Assembly: GCA_900548735.1 (NCBI GenBank)
Contig: URMC01000009.1
Location: 1 to 31,551 of the forward strand
DNA from: an uncultured Eubacteriales bacterium
GTDB lineage: Bacteria > Bacillota > Clostridia > Oscillospirales > CAG-272
Reading direction: 5' to 3'
Length of the DNA: 31,551 nucleotides
In this document: positions 21,316 through 28,881 of the stretch, piece after piece
How positions within the stretch are numbered: position 1 is the first letter of the stretch
How the letters are laid out: every line of letters starts with the position of its first letter
The notes under the pieces: generated by a model
Seen by the model: only the letters and a program-made list of their open reading frames with translations
What the model was told of the DNA's origin: nothing
Databases searched by the model: none
Program-made: the position numbers and the translations under genes

Positions 21316-21864
21316 TTAGCCTGAAAATACCTCTTTCAGGGTTGCCCGGTATTTTGCAAGCGCCTCATCGGAAAAGCCGCCGACAAAATAGAACGCGTGG
21401 ATAAACTTGCCGTCTTTGGCAAACAGAAGCTCCGGATCGCCGTTGCGCAGGAGAACGAAAACCGTATCAAACTCCGGATGGGAGTTTATCGGCAGAGACT
21501 CTCCGATCTGCACGGCGGAATACCGGAATTCCAGCGCGCCGTATTTACGGATTTCTTTGAGCATTTCGTAAGAGGAGGGGGTGCATTTGCAGGTGTTGGA
21601 ATATTCCCATTCCGCAAACAGCGCCGTGTATGCCCCAATCAGCTTTTTTGAATCTTCCTCGCTCAGCCGGTGCGTAAAATAACGCGTGTACACCACGGAA
21701 TCCGGCAACGGCGGAAGTGCCGTGGCGGTCACCGCCTCAGTGCCTTTATCGGCACGGTGAGACAGGAACGGCACCCTCCACCATACGGTAAAGAGCGTTG
21801 CCAGCAGCAAAACCGCCGCCACGACCGAAATAAGAACGACTTTCTTTTTGCGGGTCAATGCCAT
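21316..21864 (-). CDS. Membrane-anchored protein, paralogue A
   Basis: The 182-residue product has a short basic N-terminus, one membrane span (about 9-28) and a presumably extracellular domain. Blocks such as HRLSEEDSKKLIGAY, YGALEFRYSAVQIG, FDTVFVLLRNGDPELLFA and ALAKYRATLKEVF align in order with the product at 22065-22709, so the two are paralogues. No known family recognised. AAAGGAGGC precedes the start by 4 nt. It has its own strong promoter at 21927-21955, nearly identical to the one upstream of the caspase-like gene, so both units are probably expressed under the same conditions. Confidence 0.75.
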   Translation of the reverse strand: MALTRKKKVVLISVVAAVLLLATLFTVWWRVPFLSHRADKGTEAVTATALPPLPDSVVYTRYFTHRLSEEDSKKLIGAYTALFAEWEYSNTCKCTPSSYEMLKEIRKYGALEFRYSAVQIGESLPINSHPEFDTVFVLLRNGDPELLFAKDGKFIHAFYFVGGFSDEALAKYRATLKEVFSG

Positions 21865-21926
21865 AACAGCCTCCTTTGCAAAACAGGGTGAAAGGGAACA
21901 GGGGATCTTGCATTGGAACCATTTTC

Positions 21927-22003
21927 AGTATAGCATATGAGAAGAAATGTGTCAAGCGCCCTAAATTTATTTTAAAAACTTTTAAAAAAATGTGCACATT
22001 GCC
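21927..22003 (-). promoter_or_regulatory. Repeated promoter module, copy A
   Basis: TTGACA (21950-21955), 17-bp spacer, extended -10 TGCTATACT (hexamer 21927-21932), plus an AT-rich upstream stretch to 22003 that could act as an UP element. The whole 77-bp block matches 25308-25383. It ends exactly where the hairpin at 22004 begins. Confidence 0.9.
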
Positions 22004-22039
22004 AAATCCCCCGCCGGAATATTCCGACGGGGGATTTTT
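22004..22039 (-). terminator. Hairpin terminator of the caspase-like operon
   Basis: AAATCCCCCG/CGGGGGATTT (22004-22037) enclosing GGAATATTCC. It is near-identical to the hairpin at 21252-21288. The U-run on the minus strand is short (TTT), so termination may be partial. A small AAACGCC/GGCGTTT hairpin lies at 22048-22066. Confidence 0.65.
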
Positions 22040-22064
22040 CTGTGGGTAAACGCCTGTAAGGCGT

Positions 22065-22709
22065 TTATTTTTGCCATTCCGGGGTTAAAAGCCCGTTCTT
22101 TTGAAGCACAGTTCTTACGGTTTCGCGGTATGCGGCGATGGCTTCTTGCGGTTCCTCCTCTGTGGTGGGACCGAAAAGCAGGAAACTGCCGCAGGGTTTT
22201 CCGTCCGCAAGGGCAACAAGCATCGGGCAGTCATTGTCAAGAAAGACCCAAAAACCGTCAATCTCCACCGTTTCCCGGGCATCCCCCTTGTCAATGGTGT
22301 AGAGATGCTTGCGGTGATAGCGAAGTTCCAGGGCGCCCATTTGCGCAAAATCGCGTTCCGCGCCCTCCGGAGTGTATTGCAACCGGGCAACTTCCCTCGG
22401 ATAGATTTCGGTGACTTGCAGAATCGCGTGATAAAGCGCGGTTGCGTCTTCCCCCGATAACTTGTGGATGGTTTCGTTCATAAAAACCAACTCGTCCGGT
22501 TTGGCGAAAAATACATCTGCTGCGGAGGTATCTACCGGTTGTTCTGCCCGGTGCGCCGTTTCGCCCGGTTGCGGCCGTTTTTCAACGGTTGCCGCGGGGT
22601 CGGTTTGCGGTGAATGCTTGGCACAACCGCTAAGTGCCAGCAGGATCATTATCAGAAGAACTGCAGTGATTGAAAAGATAATTGCTTTTTTTTGCCGAAT
22701 TATTATCAT
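22065..22709 (-). CDS. Lipoprotein, paralogue B of the membrane-anchored protein
   Basis: The 214-residue product has a signal peptide ending in the lipobox LSGC (Cys at about 29). A Pro/Thr/Glu-rich linker (about 32-65) follows, then a domain with HKLSGEDATALYHAILQ, MGALELRYHRKH, IDGFWVFLDNDCPMLVALADG and AIAAYRETVRTVL. That domain aligns with the protein at 21316-21864. The start at 22709 has GAGG 5 nt upstream; the GTG at 22715 is in frame but would lie inside that site. It lies 36 nt downstream of the caspase-like gene with no promoter between, so it is probably co-transcribed. Function unknown; it could be a surface partner or inhibitor of the peptidase. Confidence 0.75.
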   Translation of the reverse strand: MIIIRQKKAIIFSITAVLLIMILLALSGCAKHSPQTDPAATVEKRPQPGETAHRAEQPVDTSAADVFFAKPDELVFMNETIHKLSGEDATALYHAILQVTEIYPREVARLQYTPEGAERDFAQMGALELRYHRKHLYTIDKGDARETVEIDGFWVFLDNDCPMLVALADGKPCGSFLLFGPTTEEEPQEAIAAYRETVRTVLQKNGLLTPEWQK

Positions 22710-22745
22710 AAACACCTCTTTAACAAATTCGATAAACGTAAGTGA

Positions 22746-25097
22746 TCATGATATCGTCAATTGCCAGACGCCGTTTGCAAAGGAATAAACCCAATTTTCT
22801 TTTCCGTTTGTTCCACATTGTTCCAAGTCAAACTCGGTTGTAGCGCTTAAACGTTCAAATGTTTCGGCATCTATTGTATAATCAGACTTTACAATATTAG
22901 TGAGGTTTCCATTATTATCATAGAATTCCATGTAGAAATCATCAGAGGGAACCCCGTTAATCATTTTTGTATATAGTTTAATTCCGCAACTTTTATTGTA
23001 AGAGACGAGAACATAATTTTGCGTAAGATCTGTAATGAACGCATTACTCGAATTGCCATGGTTATTAGAACTTATATTACCCTCGTTGTAAGGGCTATTG
23101 CTATTATAATACGGTATAACAGTTGTGAGTGGGAAGATTCTATTGGTTTTATCGCCCATGATATCCAAACTGCTAACGATTGCGTTTGCTTGGGTGAATT
23201 TGGATGTAGATATTGCCTTTTTTGAGGCTTCTTCTACGCTATATCCATAGGAAAGAATCAATATAAAGTTCTTTAGATATTTATTGCATGAAGCATCACC
23301 AATTTTCGCGTTCCATCCAATGACGGTTTTTGCACCATTTCTGATACTTTGGTTAGCCATAGAATACCCAAGGCTTGGATTATTCAAGGATGAAAAACAG
23401 GATGCGAAAATAGCTAATTCACACTGCGACATGTCAGGAAGTTCCCACGAATAGTACAATTTGTCCGGATTGCCTTCATAACCCAGAAAATCGCTGTTAC
23501 CATGCCCGGAATATATGAAAACTTCAGAGTTAAAATCGGAATAACCAGTTTTATCATTTGTTGCTTGTCTTGCTTGATCAGCAGTTATTCCCGATCGGTG
23601 CGTTACATACCAATTCATATCCGCGGATGGGGGGAACAATTCCAGTATCCCTTCATTTGCTTTTAAATCTGATTGGTTATTGCTGTGAAATGTTGCCGTA
23701 AACTGTCGAAGCCTTATAGAAAATGGCGAGTAGATTTCTCCCAGACTTTCAATTTCGATATAATAAATATGTCCGGTTTCAAAGAAAACATCATAGATGG
23801 TAGTAAAAGCGTGTTCATCATTGGGAAAACAAAACACAGGTTCTGCACCGGTAAAATTGTCATAAACCGCAATGGAAATCGGATAAAGAAACTCTGAATT
23901 GATTTCCAATTTATATCGGGACAGCCTGGTAGATTGGAAAAGCAAAACGGTTTTGTTGCCATTCCCGGCAACGCCGGTTTGCTTTTGCTCACCTATTTCT
24001 AACCGATAGACCTCTGTTGCATCAAAATATACAGGTTCCAATACCCAAAGGTCGTCTGAATCGTCTCCGAATGTGACATAGCGATAAGTGGGATCCTCTC
24101 CCATTGCATCTCCCATATTCAGATAATGCACATATCCCCCTACCGATGGGAATATGCGATAGGTATTTCTTCCGAGATCGTCGGTACCGATGGCTTCCTC
24201 ATTAAAATACTGGTTGTTGGTGCCCTCTTTGCAAAGAACCAATTGATTATTTGCGTTAAATGTAAGGCGGAGTTGAGGATTATGGACAGGTGCGATTTGA
24301 TAAGCATTTTCTTCTTCGCAATAAAACTTGCGGAACTGTGTGTTTTCGGATCCGATCAGGGAACGGGCGTGGGCGATCGTGCCATCTGTTTCCCCGCGTT
24401 CTACGATATCGAGATATAAGCCGGTGCGTACATTGCGAATGAAATACTTTTCATAGTTATCATAGACATTTGTATCCATGCACTCTAAATACCAGTGTGC
24501 ATGTTCTTTATTGGCATAGTTATTATAATTTTGCTGAAGCACGTTATTTGGGCGAACGGTATCAAAACCAACAGCGTCCGTGAAATTATGGCTGGAGGAG
24601 TACAGGACATATTTCCCGTCTTCTACCAAGGTAACTTTAAATCGTGTGTCGGCAGAACGCGTAGCATCAATCGCAATATTTGTGCCAGTGGATGTATCTA
24701 CCGCTCTTACAACATTACCGGGGCTACCCATTGGGATCAGTTCAAACTGTTCGTTGCCAAGATATCTGAATTTAAACTGCTGGTTGAGTTTTCCATGGAA
24801 TTGATATGTTGAAATATTTGTCCCGGAGGCAGTGCCTTCATTGTCTACATCCATATAAGTATTGTTTGCTGCGTTGCGTAAAAAGTAAATCGCGCCATCA
24901 TAGATCCCGGGAACAGGTTCGTGTTTTTGGGAAGAGGCAATAGAATTGGCTTTGGTCTGGATAACCGGATTTCCTTGGTTAGCGCTTTCGGTCAAAGATT
25001 CCTGAGGGTATGCCATTGCTAACGATGATAAAGGAATTTGCAACAAAAAAGCAATAAACAGAAATACAACAATTGACTTTTTCAAAACGGCATGCAT
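22746..25097 (-). CDS. Secreted protein with two ricin-type lectin domains and a caspase/CHAT-like peptidase domain
   Basis: The 783-residue product has a signal peptide (about 1-29, AMA before Tyr30). Two ricin-B-like beta-trefoil regions follow (about 65-205 and 215-355; GIYDGAIYFLRNAANNTYMDV, YFIRNVRTGLYLDI, Q-x-F/W motifs), then a beta-rich middle part (about 360-470). A clan-CD-like domain (about 490-630) has FIYSGHG with His532, LAIFASCFS with Cys567 and GAKTVIGW, resembling CHAT/gingipain-type caspases. A Tyr/Asn-rich tail and a small C-terminal domain (about 685-783) end the protein. The start at 25097 has AGGAGG 6 nt upstream. The gene is clearly AT-richer than its neighbours, which suggests transfer. 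It leads an operon with the lipoprotein at 22065. Domain calls are by eye; the dyad is convincing. Confidence 0.8.
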   Translation of the reverse strand: MHAVLKKSIVVFLFIAFLLQIPLSSLAMAYPQESLTESANQGNPVIQTKANSIASSQKHEPVPGIYDGAIYFLRNAANNTYMDVDNEGTASGTNISTYQFHGKLNQQFKFRYLGNEQFELIPMGSPGNVVRAVDTSTGTNIAIDATRSADTRFKVTLVEDGKYVLYSSSHNFTDAVGFDTVRPNNVLQQNYNNYANKEHAHWYLECMDTNVYDNYEKYFIRNVRTGLYLDIVERGETDGTIAHARSLIGSENTQFRKFYCEEENAYQIAPVHNPQLRLTFNANNQLVLCKEGTNNQYFNEEAIGTDDLGRNTYRIFPSVGGYVHYLNMGDAMGEDPTYRYVTFGDDSDDLWVLEPVYFDATEVYRLEIGEQKQTGVAGNGNKTVLLFQSTRLSRYKLEINSEFLYPISIAVYDNFTGAEPVFCFPNDEHAFTTIYDVFFETGHIYYIEIESLGEIYSPFSIRLRQFTATFHSNNQSDLKANEGILELFPPSADMNWYVTHRSGITADQARQATNDKTGYSDFNSEVFIYSGHGNSDFLGYEGNPDKLYYSWELPDMSQCELAIFASCFSSLNNPSLGYSMANQSIRNGAKTVIGWNAKIGDASCNKYLKNFILILSYGYSVEEASKKAISTSKFTQANAIVSSLDIMGDKTNRIFPLTTVIPYYNSNSPYNEGNISSNNHGNSSNAFITDLTQNYVLVSYNKSCGIKLYTKMINGVPSDDFYMEFYDNNGNLTNIVKSDYTIDAETFERLSATTEFDLEQCGTNGKENWVYSFANGVWQLTIS

Positions 25098-25449
25098 TTT
25101 CATCCTCCTACCATTCAAGGTCGTGCAAGACAACATTGGCCGAATGCTGCCTTGGTGATTAACTTCTTGTGCTCCGGATGCAAATGCATTATAACATATT
25201 CAAAACATTTCTGTCAAGTGTATGACAAAAACATATATTTATCGACAAAATTCAACATACAAAACTGTTAAAAGATATTGATCATCGAGAAGTAAAATTC
25301 CAATAATAGTATAGCATGCGAGAAGAAATGTGTCAAGCGTCCGAAAATCTTTTCAAAATTTATTAAAAATTGTGTATATTGCCTAAAAAAGGCGCCGGGC
25401 GGGGTGTACCGTTTTGTTTACAAAATGTCGGATATTTGGTGAGAAACGC
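25098..25449. other. Intergenic region upstream of the caspase-like gene
   Basis: AT-rich, non-coding. It holds an about 200-nt leader of the caspase-like gene (25098-25300) with no recognisable riboswitch, the repeated promoter module (25308-25383), and a GGCGCC-containing stretch before the end of the GH-like gene. Confidence 0.6.
25308..25383 (-). promoter_or_regulatory. Repeated promoter module, copy B
   Basis: TTGACA (25331-25336), 17-bp spacer, extended -10 TGCTATACT (hexamer 25308-25313), AT-rich upstream block. It differs from the copy at 21927-22003 by only three bases over the first 35 bp. Confidence 0.9.
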
Positions 25450-27105
25450 TTACAGATAGACCTCGCCGTTAACGGGCACCAGCGTCCACTTGTTGTTGCC
25501 GTTGTGGGGCACGCAATGGTAGAGCGCGAACAGCTCCCGGAAGAGTTCCTGCGCTTCCTCGTCGTGTTCCAGCAGTTTGCCGGAGAAACGGCGCAGGTAT
25601 TTTACATCCTCGGCGCCGTGCATACCGCGCGCGGCATACGCGCGGTGGCGCTTTCCGTCCAACACCCCGCGCGCGTAGAGCAGGCGCCAGCGCCAAGCCT
25701 TCTGCCCGCGTTTGCTCAGCGTTGCCTGTACGTGACGGGCAAGTTCCTCCGCGCGGCAGGCGGCGGCAATATCCGGTTCGGCTTCTTTCGCGGCGGCAAG
25801 ATGATTTTTTTCCAGACAGTCAATCATCTCCAACACCGGGGCAACGGCGTCAGCGTCCACCTCATAGGAAATGTACTCCGAGAGGGTCTCCCGCCAGTCG
25901 GCGTTTTTGTTCCAATAATAGCCGACGCACTGGATTTTGGTGATGTCCTCATAAATTCCCTCCGAATAGGGCATTCCGCCCGAAAGCACCGCCTTGGAGG
26001 ATTGCCAGAATCCGTCAAATCTCCGGGGCATCGGTGTGGCGCCAAGCCCTCCCCAGGGATAGAGTTTCCACATACTGATTTCGGGGAAATTGACCACCGG
26101 TACGGGGCATTTGTGGGAGAGGGGATAGGCAGGGAACGCATCGTGTGAGTCTACCATCACATAGTCGGCGCTGACCCTGCCGTCTTTCAGCGCCTGAAAG
26201 AGCCCCGCAAACTCGCCCTGACCCTCCGGCTCGTCAAACGCCCAGGTGGAGATGACAAATTTGGCGTCACCGATGGTTTCGCGCACGCACTCGCGCAACA
26301 GGTTTACCCCTCTCAGGTACCCGTTTGCGCCCCAGGGGCGGCAGTTTTCACAGTTGCAGCCGCCCTCGTCGTAAGGCCAGGACATCACGTAGTCGGGTTT
26401 CGTATCCCGGAATTTCCCAAGGAGACCGGTCAGCAGTTTTTTCATATAATCCACGGCGCCGGGCAGGGAGAGGCAGAGGTTTCGCCCGATGTCTCCCCGC
26501 ATGTGCAACGGGTCAAAATTCGGCGTGCCGGAAAACGCCTGCGGGGCGGTGGTAAAGCCCTCGTTCGGGATAAAAATCAGACCTTTTTTCAGTTCCAGCT
26601 CCGCCGCAACGCGGAATACGGCGCGCACCTTATCGACCTGCCGGTTGAGGTCGGGGTCGTCCTCGCCCGCTGCGGTGACCACGGGGACGATGGTGATGAC
26701 GGAATTGTAGCCCCAAAGCATCATTTCCAGCATATATTCGCGCAGTTCCGCTTCGCTTGCCATATGGTACCAGTTGTAAAAGTGCAGGGCGAAGTAAATC
26801 ATCCGGAAAGGGCAGTCCGGCGAGACGGTACCATTTGTCGGCACGGGGGTAAAATCCGTGTCGCTCCACTTGGCGGCGTGCAGAAACTTGCCGATGCCGA
26901 AATAAAGCCCCGCGGGGTCCCCGCCGGTGATCTGCCAGCCGGAAGTGGCTGCATCCACCCGGTAACTCTCGGCGCCAAGCGCCGGGTCAATGGCAAGCGT
27001 GACGGGCATTCCGCCGTCAAATGCTACGGGGATGCGTCGGGAGATTTGCGCGCGGAGAATTTCTCCGTGCTTTTCAAGACCGTTATCGATGATTTGCAGT
27101 TTCAT
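25450..27105 (-). CDS. Glycoside-hydrolase-like protein (GH20/GH67/DUF4838-like TIM barrel)
   Basis: A 551-residue soluble protein without signal peptide. The N-terminal part (about 1-95; ESYRVDA, WQITGGDPAGLYFGIGKFLHA) resembles the small alpha/beta domain before hexosaminidase and alpha-glucuronidase barrels. The barrel seems to start at CPFRMIYFALHFYNWYH (98-114) and includes a conserved-looking YDEGGCNCENCRPWG (245-259, Asp246/Glu247 and three Cys), FVISTWAFDEPEG and YPWGGLG. The C-terminal third is helical. Substrate is unknown; an intracellular role on oligosaccharides is plausible. The start at 27105 has AAGGAG 7 nt upstream. The family call rests on pattern resemblance. Confidence 0.7.
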   Translation of the reverse strand: MKLQIIDNGLEKHGEILRAQISRRIPVAFDGGMPVTLAIDPALGAESYRVDAATSGWQITGGDPAGLYFGIGKFLHAAKWSDTDFTPVPTNGTVSPDCPFRMIYFALHFYNWYHMASEAELREYMLEMMLWGYNSVITIVPVVTAAGEDDPDLNRQVDKVRAVFRVAAELELKKGLIFIPNEGFTTAPQAFSGTPNFDPLHMRGDIGRNLCLSLPGAVDYMKKLLTGLLGKFRDTKPDYVMSWPYDEGGCNCENCRPWGANGYLRGVNLLRECVRETIGDAKFVISTWAFDEPEGQGEFAGLFQALKDGRVSADYVMVDSHDAFPAYPLSHKCPVPVVNFPEISMWKLYPWGGLGATPMPRRFDGFWQSSKAVLSGGMPYSEGIYEDITKIQCVGYYWNKNADWRETLSEYISYEVDADAVAPVLEMIDCLEKNHLAAAKEAEPDIAAACRAEELARHVQATLSKRGQKAWRWRLLYARGVLDGKRHRAYAARGMHGAEDVKYLRRFSGKLLEHDEEAQELFRELFALYHCVPHNGNNKWTLVPVNGEVYL

Positions 27106-27141
27106 GACAGTGCTCCTTTGGCCTGATTTGGTTTCGCCCTT

Positions 27142-27170
27142 AGCGTATCATATTTTGCCGGTGGTGTCAA
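27142..27170 (-). promoter_or_regulatory. Possible promoter of the GH-like gene
   Basis: Perfect -35 TTGACA (27165-27170) but a weak -10 TACGCT (27142-27147) at 17 bp. Expression may need an activator. Confidence 0.4.
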
Positions 27171-27196
27171 TAGGAAAAATATATTTGAAAAGGGGC

Positions 27197-27224
27197 TTGC
27201 ATTTTGACGAAAATGTGGTATACT
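27197..27224 (+). promoter_or_regulatory. Promoter of the EamA transporter gene
   Basis: TTGCAT (27197-27202), 16-bp spacer, TGGTATACT (hexamer 27219-27224). It has the same -35, spacer length and TGGTA start of the -10 as the promoter at 12208. Confidence 0.6.
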
Positions 27225-27255
27225 GAATTAAATTTGCCCGCCCGGAGGTATTGAA

Positions 27256-28146
27256 ATGCTGTATATTTTGCTGGGGCTGATGGTGCTTTGCTATGCGTTG
27301 CAGTCGCTGTTTGAAAAACTGTATGCCGCCAACTGCAAGGGGGACAGCGGCGAGGCTTCGCTTCGTTTTGCGGTCATTTTCGGCGTATTCATCGGGGGCG
27401 CCACGCTGGCGGCGGGGTGCATTTCCGCAGGCGGGTTTTCTTTTGCCCCCTCCCGCGCTACCATCATTTATGCCATTGGCGCGGCGGCGATGCTGGTGAT
27501 TTTTCATCTGACGCAGATCGGTGCCACTATGCGCGGCTCCTATGCCATTGCCAATCTTTGTATGTTGTTTGGCGGGATTTTAATCCCGATGGTGGTCTCT
27601 ATGATTCAGATGGGGCAACGGCTGAGCGTGCTTCAAATCATCGCCGTGGTGATGATGTGCGCCGCGTTTGTATTGCTGAACTGCCAGGGAATGTCCCTCA
27701 AAGGCGCCAAAAAAGGATTTTGGTTTTTCTGCATTGCACTGGGGATTTCCAATGGTGTGTTCGGCTCGTTTCTGGCACTGCAAGCCGACTTTGCACCGGG
27801 GGAACGCACCGAAATGCTGACGGTCGGCTATCTGACCTCGGCGGTGCTGGCGCTGTTGGTGCTTCTTTTCCGAAAAGTGCGCGGCAAGGGGCAGGGAGAG
27901 TTTCATATGACCCGCCGGGCGGTGCTGTTTGCGCTGGGCTGTTGCGCGGTTGCCACGGTGGCGGTGAACATTCTTTCCTACCTGCTGGCGAGAATGAACG
28001 TGACAGTGGTCAACACCGTGGATAACGGCGGCGTGCTGATTTTAGCGGCGCTGTTTGGGTTGATTATCTTCCGTGAAAAGCTGACCAAACTGCAATTCTG
28101 CGGGCTTGGCGTGGCGCTTGCCAGTGTGATTTTGTTGAGTTTCTGA
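27256..28146 (+). CDS. EamA/DMT-family transporter
   Basis: A 296-residue membrane protein with about ten hydrophobic segments in two halves, as in the drug/metabolite transporter superfamily. The C-terminal EamA pattern TVVNTVDNGGVLILAALFGLIIFREKLTKLQFCGLGVALASVILL is clear. Such proteins are exporters or importers of small metabolites; the substrate is unknown. The start at 27256 has GGAGGT 6 nt upstream. It is monocistronic and ends at a bidirectional terminator shared with the convergent SIS gene. Confidence 0.85.
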   Translation: MLYILLGLMVLCYALQSLFEKLYAANCKGDSGEASLRFAVIFGVFIGGATLAAGCISAGGFSFAPSRATIIYAIGAAAMLVIFHLTQIGATMRGSYAIANLCMLFGGILIPMVVSMIQMGQRLSVLQIIAVVMMCAAFVLLNCQGMSLKGAKKGFWFFCIALGISNGVFGSFLALQADFAPGERTEMLTVGYLTSAVLALLVLLFRKVRGKGQGEFHMTRRAVLFALGCCAVATVAVNILSYLLARMNVTVVNTVDNGGVLILAALFGLIIFREKLTKLQFCGLGVALASVILLSF

Positions 28147-28159
28147 TTGCTCTGAATAC

Positions 28160-28190
28160 AAAAAAGCCCCCATACGTGGGGGCTTTTTTG
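28160..28190. terminator. Bidirectional terminator
   Basis: AGCCCCCA/TGGGGGCT (28165-28184) with a 4-nt loop, A and T runs on both sides. It serves the EamA gene and the convergent SIS gene. Confidence 0.92.
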
Positions 28191-28192
28191 CA

Positions 28193-28813
28193 TCAGACCG
28201 GGAAAAAGTGCTCCTCTACGGCGGCGCACAGCCAGTGATAAACGGGCAGGTGCAGTTCCTGCACGCGGTAGGTTTCCGTATCCCCCACATGAATGGCAAA
28301 ATCGCTGACAGCGTCCAGTGCGCATTCCTTTTGCCCGGTCAGGGCGATGACGCACATTCCTAATGCCTTTGCGGTTTTTGCCGCCGCCACGATGTTGGCG
28401 GAGGAGCCGGAGGTGCTGATGGCAAGCAACACATCACCTTTCTCCCCCAGCGCGTACAGCGCCTGCGCAAATACCAGTGTGGGGTCCTCGTCATTCATAA
28501 ACGCCGTCAACAGAGCGGATTGCGAGTGCAGCGAGATGGCAGGCAGCCCCACGGCAAGCCGCGCGCCGATATGCTCTGCGTCCGCCCCGAACGCGGCAAG
28601 TTGCGCCGCCGGCAACGGGCGCTTTTTGAGAAATCCTTTCATCAGCTCTCCCACGATGTGGTCGGCGTCCGCGGCACTGCCGCCGTTGCCGCAGAGGTAA
28701 AGCCGTTTACCGCCCTCAAATGCCCGGATCAGCGCCTCGGCGCTCTCCTCCATCTCTTTTCGGCACCCCGCCAGCTTCGGATAACGCCCGATCAATTCCG
28801 TTAACGTCTCCAT
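28193..28813 (-). CDS. SIS-domain isomerase, GmhA-like
   Basis: A 206-residue SIS-domain protein resembling sedoheptulose-7-phosphate isomerase GmhA. It has CGNGGSAADADHIVGELMKG (sugar-phosphate and metal site), SLHSQSALLTAFMND, LAISTSGSSANIV and ETYRVQELHLPVYH with the Gln and His expected as metal ligands. True GmhA makes heptose precursors for surface glycans. In this context (ROK kinase upstream, AraC regulator) another phosphosugar isomerase role is equally possible. The start at 28813 has AAGGAG 5 nt upstream. It lies 49 nt after the ROK stop, with a hairpin repeat between, and probably belongs to the same operon. Confidence 0.82.
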   Translation of the reverse strand: METLTELIGRYPKLAGCRKEMEESAEALIRAFEGGKRLYLCGNGGSAADADHIVGELMKGFLKKRPLPAAQLAAFGADAEHIGARLAVGLPAISLHSQSALLTAFMNDEDPTLVFAQALYALGEKGDVLLAISTSGSSANIVAAAKTAKALGMCVIALTGQKECALDAVSDFAIHVGDTETYRVQELHLPVYHWLCAAVEEHFFPV

Positions 28814-28825
28814 ATGTTCTCCTTT

Positions 28826-28881
28826 TCTGAAAGTTTTTGAAAGGGTGCAGGGAAAACTTTTTTCAAAAAGTTTCCCCTGCC
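28826..28881 (+). repeat. Dispersed hairpin repeat, copy 3 (short)
   Basis: Contains GAAAGTTTTTGAAAGGG and then a 14-bp stem (GCAGGG...AAACTTT type) around TTTC. Layout and TTTTTTCAAAAAG core match the copy at 17017-17118. It overlaps the 3' end of the ROK gene and supplies its last codons and stop. Confidence 0.65.
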
